A stretch of 64,000 nucleotides of DNA from Roseitranquillus sediminis (GTDB taxonomy: Bacteria > Pseudomonadota > Alphaproteobacteria > Rhodobacterales > Rhodobacteraceae): assembly GCF_016918935.1 (NCBI RefSeq), contig NZ_JAFFOB010000009.1, forward strand, positions 1-64,000. Reading direction: 5' to 3'. Of this stretch, positions 7,109-15,361 are shown piece by piece (position 1 is the stretch's first letter; each line of letters begins with the position of its first letter). The position numbers were made by a program, and so were the translations under genes. The notes below the pieces were generated by a model. The model had not been told where the DNA came from, searched no databases, and was given only the letters and a program-made list of their open reading frames with translations.

Positions 7109-10100
7109 GTGATGAGGCGCAAGCCGGAACCATAGCTCTCGCCGCTGTTGATGGTGATGAGGCGAAAGAACATGCCCGCGCCCTCATAGCTGAGCTTGTC
7201 GAGCGCTTCCGCCGCAACGAAGCTGATTGCCGCGATGCTGGGTACAACGAAACTCAGGCTCGCACTGAGTTCATAACCCCGCTACTTGAAGCCTTGGGAT
7301 GGGATGTTCACAACCGGCGCGCCCTGCCGCTGATCTACCGTGAGGTTATCGAAGAGGCGACCGTCGAAGTTGGGGAAGAGCGGCTGTCCAAGCGGCCAGA
7401 TTATGAGCTTCGACTTGCGCGCCAGCGCAAGATTTTCATTGAGGCGAAGAAGCCAAGCGTCCGAATTGATCGTGATCGCGCCCCTGCGTTTCAGACGCGG
7501 CGCTACGGGTATTCGGCCAGCTTGCCGATCTCGGTTGTTACCAATTTTCATCAACTCGCCATTTATGATTGTAAATCGGTGCCGGTCGAGACCGACGAGG
7601 CGCATGTCGCGAGACTGCATCTGTTCGGCTATGAGGAATTCGAGGCACGGTTTGACGAGCTATGGTCACTGCTTTCGCAAGAAAGCGTTCTTTCGGGCGC
7701 GTTCGACCGGCGCTTTGCCATTGATACGACGCGCCATGGCGCGCAGCAATTTGATGATTTCTTTCTGAATCAAGTCCGTGACTGGCGCGCCCGCCTCGCC
7801 GCCGATATCCACGAGAACACGCCCGGCCTCAGCTCCGAAGAGCTGACCTACGGGGTTCAACTTTTTCTCTCGCGCATAGTCTTTCTGCGGATTTGCGAAG
7901 ATCGCGAGATCGAGAAATACGAAACGCTCAAGAATCTTGATGGCAACGCCACCTTTGATGCCCTCATGGATGTCCTGCGCCGTGCGGATGAATTTTACGA
8001 TTCCGGGCTGTTCCGCCTGATCGATGATGATCCGCTCGGCATTCGGATCAGTGACGATGTGCTGCAAGGCATCATTGCCGAGTTGTATTATCCGCTCAGC
8101 CCCTACACCTTCGCCGTGGTCGAAACCGAGGTGCTAGGGGAAATCTATGAGCAATTCCTCGGTGAAGTGATCGTGGTGGAGGATGGTGCTGTCACCATCA
8201 CCAGCAAGCCGGAGATTCGCGAAAGCGGGGGCGTTGTGCCCACTCCGAGCTTCATCGCTGATGCTATTGTTGCCCGCACTCTCGACCCGCTCCTTGCTGG
8301 TCGCTCCCCACAAGAACTTTCGGCCTTCACTCTGGCCGATACGTGCTGCGGTTCCGGCATCTTTTTGCTCTCGGCCTATGACTTCCTGCTCGGTCACTAT
8401 CTGGATTGGTATGTGGCGGACGGTACGGAGAAGCATGCAGGCACCGCGATTTATCAGGCCGGTGAGAACATCTGGCGGCTGACTTTCGATGAGAAGCGCC
8501 GCATCCTGCTAGCGCATCTGCGCGGCGTCGATATCGATCCCAACGCCGTCGAAGTGGCGCAGTTCAGCTTGCTGCTCAAGCTCATTGAGGATGAAAGCGA
8601 GGCAGCGCTCAAGGATTATGTGCGACGGAAGAAGCACGCCGCGCTTCCGGAACTCGATGGCCATATTCGCTGCGGCAACTCTCTTGTGAGCACCCAGGAA
8701 TGGGAAGCCGCATGCGGGCCGCTGCCAGCGGCACTGCATGATGCGATCAATCCATTTCGTTGGGAAGACGAGTTTGCTGACGAAATGGCCGCTGGCGGCT
8801 TTGACGTGGTGGTGGGCAACCCGCCCTATATCCGCATTCAGAACATGGTGACCTACTCGCCGGAAGAGGCAGCTTTTTACCATGCGGCGGGCTCGCCCTA
8901 CAGCACGGCACGGCAGGACAATTTCGACAAATACGCCTTGTTCATCGAGCGCTCGCTGGCGCTGGTCAAAGATCAGGGCCGCGTCGGCGTTATAGTTCCC
9001 AACAAATTCATGACGATACGATCCGGGCGGGCGCTGCGCGGCCTTCTGACCCGCGCGCCGGTTTTGGAAGAGATCGTGAATTTCGGGGTGAAGCCCGTCT
9101 TTGGACAAGGCACGTCCAACTATACCTGCATTCTCGTCATGGATCGCATTGGCTGTGAGACGGTCCGTGTGGAGGAAGCCGGGCCGCTGGAGGAGTGGCG
9201 CTATGGCCGGACGGGTGTGATCTCGACCATTCCCGCCGCAGAGCTGAGTGACGAGGCTTGGACATCCGGCCAGGAGGATGTGCGGGCGCTCTTCGCGCGG
9301 ATCAAAGGCGAAGTGCCGGGCAGACTGGACACGCTGGCAAATATTGAGGTGGGCGTTCAGACCAGCGCTGATGAGATTTATTTCCTGCGCCCCACACGCT
9401 CTGATGATGAGTATATCTGGATAGAGTGGAACGAGCGCGAATGGCAGATCGAGCGTGGCATCCTTCGCCCTTGCCTTCATGATGCACGGCTCGAAGCTTT
9501 TGGCCAACCGGTGGCCAACGCTTGGATGATCTTCCCTTACGAGTTGGTGACCACGCCAAAAGGCAAGCTGCGCGCCCGGCTGTTGCAGCCCGATGAAATG
9601 GCAGCCGATTACCCGCATTGCCTGGAATATCTGAGCGCGCGGCGCGAAACCCTCGAAGGCCGCAATGTTGTCGGCGGCGCGGCGGACGAGCGGCAATTCT
9701 ATCAGTATGGGCGCTCGCAAAGCCTGACGAAGTTCGACAGCCCGAAAATCATCCTGCCCGTTCTCTCACGCGAGCCGCGCTACGCTTATGATGAAACGAA
9801 CACGATTATCACCGGTGGCGGTAACGGCCCGTATTACATGATCCGTGCGAAGGATGATGCGCCGGTCTCGACGCTCTATCTGCTAGCTGTTCTAAACCAC
9901 CCGCTTTGTGAGGCGATGATCCGCACGAATACCAGTGTATTCAGGGGTGGGTATTATTCCCACGGCAAGCAATTTATTAAAGACTTGCCGATCCCCGTTC
10001 CTCAGGATCAGGCAGCCAAGGCCGCTATCGAACAACAAGCCGAAAGAGTGGTGAGCGCGCTCAGAGCATTGAATGCGGCGCGCACTCCCCATGAACGGAC

Positions 10101-10218
10101 ACGGCGCGAGCGCGCGGCCAATGATGCACGGGCGCAGCTACAGCGCCAGGTGAGCGCAGCGTTCGGCCTGTCAGACGATGATGCAGAAATTATTGAATCC
10201 GTACCGGTGCCCTCATGA
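7105..10218 (+). CDS. Type IIG-like restriction-modification fusion (nuclease plus N6-adenine methyltransferase)
   Basis: The 1037-aa protein begins with a restriction nuclease domain (EFITPLLEALGWDV) with the PD-(D/E)xK pattern P98-D99, E113-A-K115, as in HsdR_N and type IIG enzymes. A helical linker follows to about residue 400. The methyltransferase domain has TCCGSGIF (413-420) and GNPPYI (571-576). A TaqI-like recognition domain fills the C-terminal third (TGGGNGPYYM, FRGGYYSHGKQFIKDLPIP). The ATG at 7105 overlaps the upstream stop. It should cut and methylate from one polypeptide; pairing with a separate methyltransferase suggests modification of the second strand or second half-site. 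Confidence 0.88.
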   Translation: MSDEAQAGTIALAAVDGDEAKEHARALIAELVERFRRNEADCRDAGYNETQARTEFITPLLEALGWDVHNRRALPLIYREVIEEATVEVGEERLSKRPDYELRLARQRKIFIEAKKPSVRIDRDRAPAFQTRRYGYSASLPISVVTNFHQLAIYDCKSVPVETDEAHVARLHLFGYEEFEARFDELWSLLSQESVLSGAFDRRFAIDTTRHGAQQFDDFFLNQVRDWRARLAADIHENTPGLSSEELTYGVQLFLSRIVFLRICEDREIEKYETLKNLDGNATFDALMDVLRRADEFYDSGLFRLIDDDPLGIRISDDVLQGIIAELYYPLSPYTFAVVETEVLGEIYEQFLGEVIVVEDGAVTITSKPEIRESGGVVPTPSFIADAIVARTLDPLLAGRSPQELSAFTLADTCCGSGIFLLSAYDFLLGHYLDWYVADGTEKHAGTAIYQAGENIWRLTFDEKRRILLAHLRGVDIDPNAVEVAQFSLLLKLIEDESEAALKDYVRRKKHAALPELDGHIRCGNSLVSTQEWEAACGPLPAALHDAINPFRWEDEFADEMAAGGFDVVVGNPPYIRIQNMVTYSPEEAAFYHAAGSPYSTARQDNFDKYALFIERSLALVKDQGRVGVIVPNKFMTIRSGRALRGLLTRAPVLEEIVNFGVKPVFGQGTSNYTCILVMDRIGCETVRVEEAGPLEEWRYGRTGVISTIPAAELSDEAWTSGQEDVRALFARIKGEVPGRLDTLANIEVGVQTSADEIYFLRPTRSDDEYIWIEWNEREWQIERGILRPCLHDARLEAFGQPVANAWMIFPYELVTTPKGKLRARLLQPDEMAADYPHCLEYLSARRETLEGRNVVGGAADERQFYQYGRSQSLTKFDSPKIILPVLSREPRYAYDETNTIITGGGNGPYYMIRAKDDAPVSTLYLLAVLNHPLCEAMIRTNTSVFRGGYYSHGKQFIKDLPIPVPQDQAAKAAIEQQAERVVSALRALNAARTPHERTRRERAANDARAQLQRQVSAAFGLSDDDAEIIESVPVPS

Positions 10219-10274
10219 GCGATGTAACGGCGGCACAAAATTGGGGGGCACAATATGAGCAGCGATGTACGTGA
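10215..10274 (+). other. 19-codon frame coupling the R-M and SIR2 genes
   Basis: An ATGA overlap with the upstream stop opens a short frame (MSDVTAAQNWGAQYEQRCT) that runs over the SIR2 start in a different frame and ends just inside it. It may be a leader peptide that couples translation, the scar of a deleted gene, or chance. The real SIR2 start at 10255 has its own GGGG-rich site. Confidence 0.3.
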
Positions 10275-11331
10275 ACAAATCACAGAATGGCTCACCGGCA
10301 ACGACACCTGCTTTCTGATCGGAGCAGGTTGCAGCGCTTGTGCGAGCAAGCCTTTGATTGGCAAGCTCACCGAAAACGTCCTGAACGGGTTGGATCAGAA
10401 ACTACTTGATCAATTCGACGCATTGAAACCGCTGTCTGATCGCCCTCCGACAATCGAAGATTTGATCAATTATCTGGTCCGCTATCGTGAAATTCTGAGC
10501 ACGATCACAACCGCCGACGCGCACAGCCTTACCGTCGATGAAATCGATGAATGGCTCACCGAAATCAAGAAGCGCATCGTGAGCGAAGTCGCGGATGATT
10601 GGCAGGCGTGCGATTATCACGAGCGTTTCTTGCAACGACTGCGCGGCGCTCGTGAGCGCGGTCCTCGCGACATATTCAGTTTGAATTACGATACGTTGCT
10701 GGAAGCGAGTCTGGATTCTCTCCGGCTGCCATACGCTGATGGCTTTCGCGGTACCAATCGAGCTTGGTTCGATCCGGAAACTTTTGATGAGGCCGGGCCG
10801 GGAATAGCCTACCGAATTCATAAGCTCCACGGCTCCATCAACTGGACGCGTGACGCGGACGGACATGTCAGGCGGGGACGCAATGCAAACGAAGACGCTG
10901 CCGATGAGCCGGTAGTAGTTTATCCGTCGGAGCAGAAATATCTGCAAACCCAGTACGGGGTCTATGAAACCCTGATTGGCCGGTTTCGGAAACGCCTCCG
11001 GCGGACCGGTGTCAACAATCACTTGGTCGTCTTGGGGTACAGCTTCAATGATGAACATATCAATGAAGCCATTTGCGATGCGATAAACTCTCCGCAAAGC
11101 AATCTCACCGTCATCGCCTTCGTAGGGCCAGAACAGGATCGTGATAGGCAGGACCAGCGCTTGCAAGCGCTCTGTGACCGCTGTGATTCTCGCTTTAGCG
11201 TCTTTGTGGGCGGCAAGGACAATGGCGGATTTATCGGGCATGCCCTCGATGTGGAATCGTCCCTCGGCGTCTTGGAAGCCGATCTTTGGAGATTTGAAAA
11301 TCTGGTTTCTTATATTGCCGGGGGGAACTGA
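10255..11331 (+). CDS. SIR2-family NADase-like defence effector
   Basis: The 358-aa protein has the SIR2 NAD-binding loop FLIGAGCSACA (GAGCS at 23-27), the conserved FSLNYDTLLE with Asn144, and KLHGS with His192, the residues that form the NAD-hydrolysing site of defence SIR2 proteins. A C-terminal block VVLGYSFNDEHINEAI is also typical of prokaryotic SIR2_2 proteins. It is followed with a one-base TGATG overlap by HerA. SIR2-HerA pairs are known antiphage systems in which a multimeric complex degrades NAD after infection. Here the pair is attached to a restriction operon. Confidence 0.9.
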   Translation: MSSDVREQITEWLTGNDTCFLIGAGCSACASKPLIGKLTENVLNGLDQKLLDQFDALKPLSDRPPTIEDLINYLVRYREILSTITTADAHSLTVDEIDEWLTEIKKRIVSEVADDWQACDYHERFLQRLRGARERGPRDIFSLNYDTLLEASLDSLRLPYADGFRGTNRAWFDPETFDEAGPGIAYRIHKLHGSINWTRDADGHVRRGRNANEDAADEPVVVYPSEQKYLQTQYGVYETLIGRFRKRLRRTGVNNHLVVLGYSFNDEHINEAICDAINSPQSNLTVIAFVGPEQDRDRQDQRLQALCDRCDSRFSVFVGGKDNGGFIGHALDVESSLGVLEADLWRFENLVSYIAGGN

Positions 11332-13034
11332 TGAGCGATCCAATTCTGAAAATCGGGCGCGTGGTGGAGGTTTCCGGTTCCAAGCTGATCGGCGAGCTTG
11401 AAGGAACGGTAGAAGACCTGCACCGGACCTATAAGAGCCGCCGATATGCAGTTGGCCAGGTCGGCTCCATTGTAAAGATCGAAGCGGGCGACAAACTTGT
11501 TTTCGGCGTGGTGACGGCACTTCGGATGACCGAAACCATGCTTGAAGGCGGGGCTGGCGTTACCGGTCGCGACGCACCGGCTGACGGCGCATCAGACGCA
11601 AAGTGGTTGGAAATCGAGCTGTTCGGCGAAGCTGTACGAACCGGCCTCGGCGAAAGCGAGTTTGTATTTCAGCGCGGTGTGGTGACCTACCCGCTACCGG
11701 GACAGGGCATATTCGTGGCAAGCGTCGTTGAGCTTCAACGAATCTACAATCGTCCCGACAAGCCGAGCGTCCATGTTGGAACGCTTTCGCAAGCCGCATC
11801 CCTGCCGGTATATTTGCTGACCGACGAGTTGCTGGGTAAGCACTTTGCTATCCTGGGCACTACCGGATCAGGAAAGTCCTGTTCGGTCACGGTATTGCTA
11901 CGCTCCATCCTGGAAGTTGCGCCGCGCTCCCACGTAATATTGCTTGATCCGCACAATGAGTATCGGCGCGCATTTCCAGATCTTGCAGAGGTAATTGATC
12001 CAACCACGCTGAATCTGCCGCACTGGCTCCTGAACTTTGAAGAAAGCGTCGAGCTGTTTATTGGCAAGACGGAGCATGTCGCTACCAGTCAGACCAACAT
12101 CCTCAAGGATGCCATCTTGGCAGCGCGGCGCGATTTCGGAGCGGAAGGTATTCCAACGGAGAAAATCACGGTCGATACCCCGGTGCCATACCGTCTTGGT
12201 GATATGTTGGCACATATCGATGCAGCGATGCCGACGCAGGCTTCGAAGCAGGATTCGTATCTCAAGATCAAGAATAAGGCCGAGACGCTGCAACAGGACA
12301 GCCGCTTTGGTTTTATGATGCGTCCTGATGCAACCGTGGGCGATCAGCTTGCCGAGATCGTCAGTCAGTATCTGCGCATACCGGTAGGCGACAAACCGCT
12401 ATCCATCATCGATCTGTCAGGGGTTCCATCCGATGTTGTTGATGTGGTCGTCTCCGTGCTCTGCCGCATGATCTTCGACTTCGCGATATGGAGCCCCCGC
12501 CCGGTACAGGTGCCGGTGGTATTGATCTGTGAAGAGGCGCATCGCTATGCGCCTAGGCGCGACGATGCCGCGTTCCAGCCGACCAAACAGGCACTGTCAC
12601 GGATCGCAAAGGAAGGACGAAAATACGGTGTTGGGCTGGGATTGATCTCGCAGCGCCCCTCTGAGCTGGCCGAGTCGATCCTTTCACAGTGCAACACGTT
12701 GATTGCGCTGCGCATGAGCAACGAACAGGATCAGAATTTCGTCCAGCGCGCGCTGCCCGATTCAGTGCGCAGCCTCGTGAGCATCTTGCCGACCCTGCGC
12801 ACGCAAGAAGCCCTGGTCGTCGGTGAAGGCACCGTCGTGCCTGTTCGGCTGCGCTTCAACGATCTCGACAAAGCCCATATGCCGCAAAGCGCCGATGTGC
12901 CGTTCGCAACGCTATGGGAGACCGACTGCGCAGATACAGACTATGTGATGAACGTGGTGCGGCGGTGGCGGATGCAAGAGCGACCGCCATTGCTCGCGAA
13001 TGCGGAGCAAACTGCCGAGGGCGATGGCACGTAG
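11331..13034 (+). CDS. herA: HerA-family hexameric DNA-translocating ATPase
   Basis: The 567-aa protein starts with a HAS-barrel-like N-terminus (ILKIGRVVEVSGSKLIGELE), then Walker A GTTGSGKS (176-183), Walker B LICEEAHRYAPR (about 398-409) and the HerA block GLISQRPSELAESILSQCNT with the downstream Arg-rich sensor region. HerA ATPases form hexamers that in defence systems assemble with SIR2 or nuclease partners and stimulate them. It is translationally coupled to SIR2 and is the last gene of the operon. No intrinsic terminator with a T-run is seen directly after it; the hairpin-rich region follows within 90 bases. Confidence 0.9.
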   Translation: MSDPILKIGRVVEVSGSKLIGELEGTVEDLHRTYKSRRYAVGQVGSIVKIEAGDKLVFGVVTALRMTETMLEGGAGVTGRDAPADGASDAKWLEIELFGEAVRTGLGESEFVFQRGVVTYPLPGQGIFVASVVELQRIYNRPDKPSVHVGTLSQAASLPVYLLTDELLGKHFAILGTTGSGKSCSVTVLLRSILEVAPRSHVILLDPHNEYRRAFPDLAEVIDPTTLNLPHWLLNFEESVELFIGKTEHVATSQTNILKDAILAARRDFGAEGIPTEKITVDTPVPYRLGDMLAHIDAAMPTQASKQDSYLKIKNKAETLQQDSRFGFMMRPDATVGDQLAEIVSQYLRIPVGDKPLSIIDLSGVPSDVVDVVVSVLCRMIFDFAIWSPRPVQVPVVLICEEAHRYAPRRDDAAFQPTKQALSRIAKEGRKYGVGLGLISQRPSELAESILSQCNTLIALRMSNEQDQNFVQRALPDSVRSLVSILPTLRTQEALVVGEGTVVPVRLRFNDLDKAHMPQSADVPFATLWETDCADTDYVMNVVRRWRMQERPPLLANAEQTAEGDGT

Positions 13035-13123
13035 CTACCTGCCGGATCAAGGCGGCTCAGCCAAATCGTCAGGTTCAGCGCCGATATGGTGACGGTATCC
13101 AACCGGCGGGGTTGGTCTGGGTT

Positions 13124-13529
13124 CCATAGGGGCAGGAACGCCCCTTGGTCGATGGGAAGGTTCCAAGGTAAGGGCAGCAATGAAATGCTCCCTTCCTGGT
13201 CTCCATGAAATGGTCGTGGGGGTATCGGGGGTAGCGCAGAATGCTCCCCTGATTGGTGATCGGAGGGGCAGCCGTTCGTGCATGGTTCGGTGCAGGTGGA
13301 GAGGCACGTCTCCAAGCCCTGCGAGTGGGTTCAGGGGGCGCGATAGCCTCCGATCCTGCTGAAGGCATCGATGGGTGCAGGGAGAGCGAAGTCTCCCGCG
13401 AGTGTTTGACCGGCGATACGGTCTGATGGCTCTGGAATGGGCTCAATGCCCTGAAAGAGCCACGGGCCTGGGGGATGCAACGGGGGCGCGCAGCGAGCCC
13501 CCTTGCCAAGCAGCGTGGTAGTACCACGC
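13124..13529. ncRNA. Array of about ten consecutive hairpins, candidate structured RNA
   Basis: Stems follow one another every 30-50 bases: 13124-13148 (CCA, bulge, AGGGGC), 13170-13194, 13224-13253, 13292-13322 (GCAGG outer, GGAGA inner), 13334-13351, 13380-13397 (GGGAGA/TCTCCC), 13408-13423 (GACCG/CGGTC), 13427-13462, 13477-13506 (GCAA and GGGGGC) and 13513-13529 (GCGTGGT/ACCACGC). Several loops are six bases long and two are identical (GCGATA). A row of perfect short stems like this is not expected in ordinary intergenic DNA. The strand is undetermined. It directly follows the defence operon. Confidence 0.5.
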
Positions 13530-13664
13530 ACAGCTTGCGTTCGCTCTTATTCTGCCGTTTGCTCGTCCATGGTCGTTTCGTAGTACCATCACCAGCGTCT
13601 CGCCCAAGGTTTGAACTTCGATTGCCTCGTGGAACCCATCGGTGACATTAGGCTCGCGGCACAT
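13443..13664 (-). CDS. Doubtful small protein overlapping the hairpin array
   Basis: The 73-residue frame starts MCREPNVTDGFHEAIEVQTL, and its first 40 residues look protein-like (GETLVMVLRNDHGRANGRI). The C-terminal part falls in the hairpin-rich DNA and is low in complexity (SPRPVALSGH). An AAGG lies seven bases upstream of the ATG. It could be a real small gene, a remnant, or chance. I do not recognise it. Confidence 0.3.
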   Translation of the reverse strand: MCREPNVTDGFHEAIEVQTLGETLVMVLRNDHGRANGRIRANASCAWYYHAAWQGGSLRAPVASPRPVALSGH

Positions 13665-13681
13665 TAGTGTGCCTTATGCTC

Positions 13682-14587
13682 TCATTTATCACGGCTCATT
13701 ATTTGCCGGTATTTTTCAACCAGCTCCCAATCGTGGAGGTAATCCCCATGACTTGAACCGTTCAAAATCCACTCTCTCAACTGGTCAAAAAAAGGCTTCT
13801 TCTCCAACTGGACAAGAACAAGCATCACGGCACGGGTAGTGCAGTTGAACCAGTACCGTTCTTTTTCCTCTTGCGTTGCGAAATGAAGGTTTCTATGATC
13901 CTCGTAATCCTTATCACTATCCATATAGACAGTCGAATTTATCAGACACCTATAATGCGCAATATGCGAGTTTCTTGCTGAGGAATGATAGCCACGAAAT
14001 CGGCCATATCTTTCCTGCATCTTTTGAAGGACTACGGGAACGTGAACCGCGTCGATTGATCGACCACCCCTCACAGCTTTGTAGTTTTCGAAATCGATAT
14101 TCCCGGATGATACGGACCGGACCACCTTCCACTGTCCTTCAACGTAATCGGAGATTGTTTCATTCGCCATGCTCGCGATTAATTCATCCCTGAATTCAGA
14201 ATCCTGCGCCCTCAGAAACCGTCCCAATCCGCCGCTTCCTTTCATTACCTCTCGCCAACCCCCGTTTGCCAGTTTTTTATTATAGCGGGACTTAGCCCAA
14301 TAAGACATGGCCAAGACTTTTATAGATACTTTTGCGATGAGTGCGTGACAGGCTTGCCTGGAGATACTTTCTCGGCCCCGGTCGCTAAGCTTGAGGTTGC
14401 CGTCAAGCATGCTGTTCATCTTCGACAGCGCTGCATCCAAGTCGCCACCGGGCTTCGCAAGTGTCTCGGGGATGGACGAATAGATATCTCCGCGCAGCCA
14501 GCAATATAGAATATGCGCGAAGGCGACTTCGGATATGCGAAGGTTTGGCAAGAACCGGTTCTGCGAGCTTTTTTTCGCTGCCTGCAT
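13682..14587 (-). CDS. Unrecognised protein downstream of the defence operon
   Basis: The 301-aa product matches no family I know. It is mixed helical and rich in Arg, Lys and aromatic residues, with segments such as VAFAHILYCWLRGDIYSSIP, HALIAKVSIKVLAMSYWAK and ERYWFNCTTRAVMLVLVQLE. There is no signal peptide and no clear membrane segment. Its DNA is clearly more A/T-rich than its neighbours, which suggests separate acquisition. The ATG at 14587 is preferred because GGGAGGAG lies about ten bases upstream; a start at 14656 has no such site. It is convergent with herA across the hairpin array. A role in defence is only a guess from location. Confidence 0.6.
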   Translation of the reverse strand: MQAAKKSSQNRFLPNLRISEVAFAHILYCWLRGDIYSSIPETLAKPGGDLDAALSKMNSMLDGNLKLSDRGRESISRQACHALIAKVSIKVLAMSYWAKSRYNKKLANGGWREVMKGSGGLGRFLRAQDSEFRDELIASMANETISDYVEGQWKVVRSVSSGNIDFENYKAVRGGRSIDAVHVPVVLQKMQERYGRFRGYHSSARNSHIAHYRCLINSTVYMDSDKDYEDHRNLHFATQEEKERYWFNCTTRAVMLVLVQLEKKPFFDQLREWILNGSSHGDYLHDWELVEKYRQIMSRDK

Positions 14588-14814
14588 ACCGCTCACGCTC
14601 CTCCCCTGGCCGTCAACTTGACAAGCTCGATGGTGCCCGCGTGACAAGAAAGGCACCTGCTCCTACCTTCAAGTCATAGCCGCTGAACACCTAGCAAAGC
14701 CTGCGGCTTCAAAACGAACAGATGAACATAACCCACGCCGGGAAGAACAGATTCCGGCGAACGGGAGAACTGTATCCGGCGGTGCCGGAAGCATCAAGAA
14801 AGGAGGGGCGCGCC

Positions 14815-15117
14815 ATGTTTTCCAATCGTCCAGACTACCGCCCCGGCGGAGGCCGTGGCCCTGGCGACGATCTCAAGGGCGGGTTCGCGACGACGGCAGC
14901 CGCGATGATCGCAATGCTGGCGAGCCCGGCGCTCAACGAGGTCACGGCACCGTATGTGATCTGGCTCGCTCAGCGGAGCTATCCGCATGACGTGGTGGAG
15001 ATTATTCGCATTGCCTGGATGATCGCCTGCTTCCCTTTCGTGTTTTTCGCCGCGCGCGCTGGGATCGGCGCGGCGCTCACGGTGGCAGGCGTCTATCTCG
15101 CCTACCGCTTCATCTAA
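14815..15117 (+). CDS. Small membrane protein of the transfer-gene region
   Basis: The 100-aa protein has a Gly/Arg/Pro-rich cytoplasmic N-terminus (RPDYRPGGGRGPGDD), a hydrophobic segment around GGFATTAAAMIAMLASPAL and a pair of segments near the C-terminus (IAWMIACFPFVFFAARAGIG, AALTVAGVYLAYRFI). AAGGAGG upstream fixes the ATG at 14815. It is followed by another tiny membrane protein and by the VirD4/TraG-like ATPase, so it likely belongs to the transfer machinery or its remnant. No named family recognised. Confidence 0.6.
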   Translation: MFSNRPDYRPGGGRGPGDDLKGGFATTAAAMIAMLASPALNEVTAPYVIWLAQRSYPHDVVEIIRIAWMIACFPFVFFAARAGIGAALTVAGVYLAYRFI

Positions 15118-15148
15118 CGACTCCGTTCAAACCAAAAGGAAAAAGGTC

Positions 15149-15295
15149 ATGCCGAAACAAATCCATGAAGAAATCGGAAAAATCTACCGCACCCGGACGG
15201 TCAAGACCTTCGGTGACAAGGTGAAAGAGACGCTAGGCGGAATTGCCGTACTGGTTTTCGTCCTCTGGATCATCGTCTCGATCTTGACCGGATAA
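15149..15295 (+). CDS. 48-aa single-span membrane protein
   Basis: A short frame begins ATG at 15149 after an AAAGGAAAAAGG site. The product has a charged N-terminal half (PKQIHEEIGKIYRTRTVK) and one hydrophobic helix (GGIAVLVFVLWIIVSILTG) at the C-terminus. It lies between the 100-aa membrane protein and the coupling ATPase with short gaps, which suggests one operon. Its function is unknown; it resembles small accessory proteins beside TraG-type genes. Confidence 0.55.
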   Translation: MPKQIHEEIGKIYRTRTVKTFGDKVKETLGGIAVLVFVLWIIVSILTG

Positions 15296-15361
15296 CCGAA
15301 AGCCTTGGCCTCGAAACAGGCCAAGGCCGCATAGCCACCTACAATCTTGAAAGGCTCAGCC

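Larger units (their letters stand above)
13035..13681. other. Noncoding gap between convergent genes
   Basis: About 650 bases lie between herA (plus) and the unknown minus-strand gene. Most of it is occupied by the hairpin array described separately. The only weak coding candidate is a minus-strand frame at 13443-13664. No T-rich terminator is obvious. Confidence 0.5.

Noticed and set aside
8509-9720. 403-codon open frame on the minus strand
   Set aside because: It lies antisense to the type IIG-like enzyme, has no family motifs, and follows the codon structure of the plus-strand gene.
7105-10218. BREX PglX or a DISARM methylase
   Set aside because: An N-terminal PD-(D/E)xK nuclease is fused, and the brx/pgl or drm partner genes are absent.
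13124-13529. CRISPR array
   Set aside because: The hairpins have different sequences and there are no direct repeats with regular spacers or cas genes.
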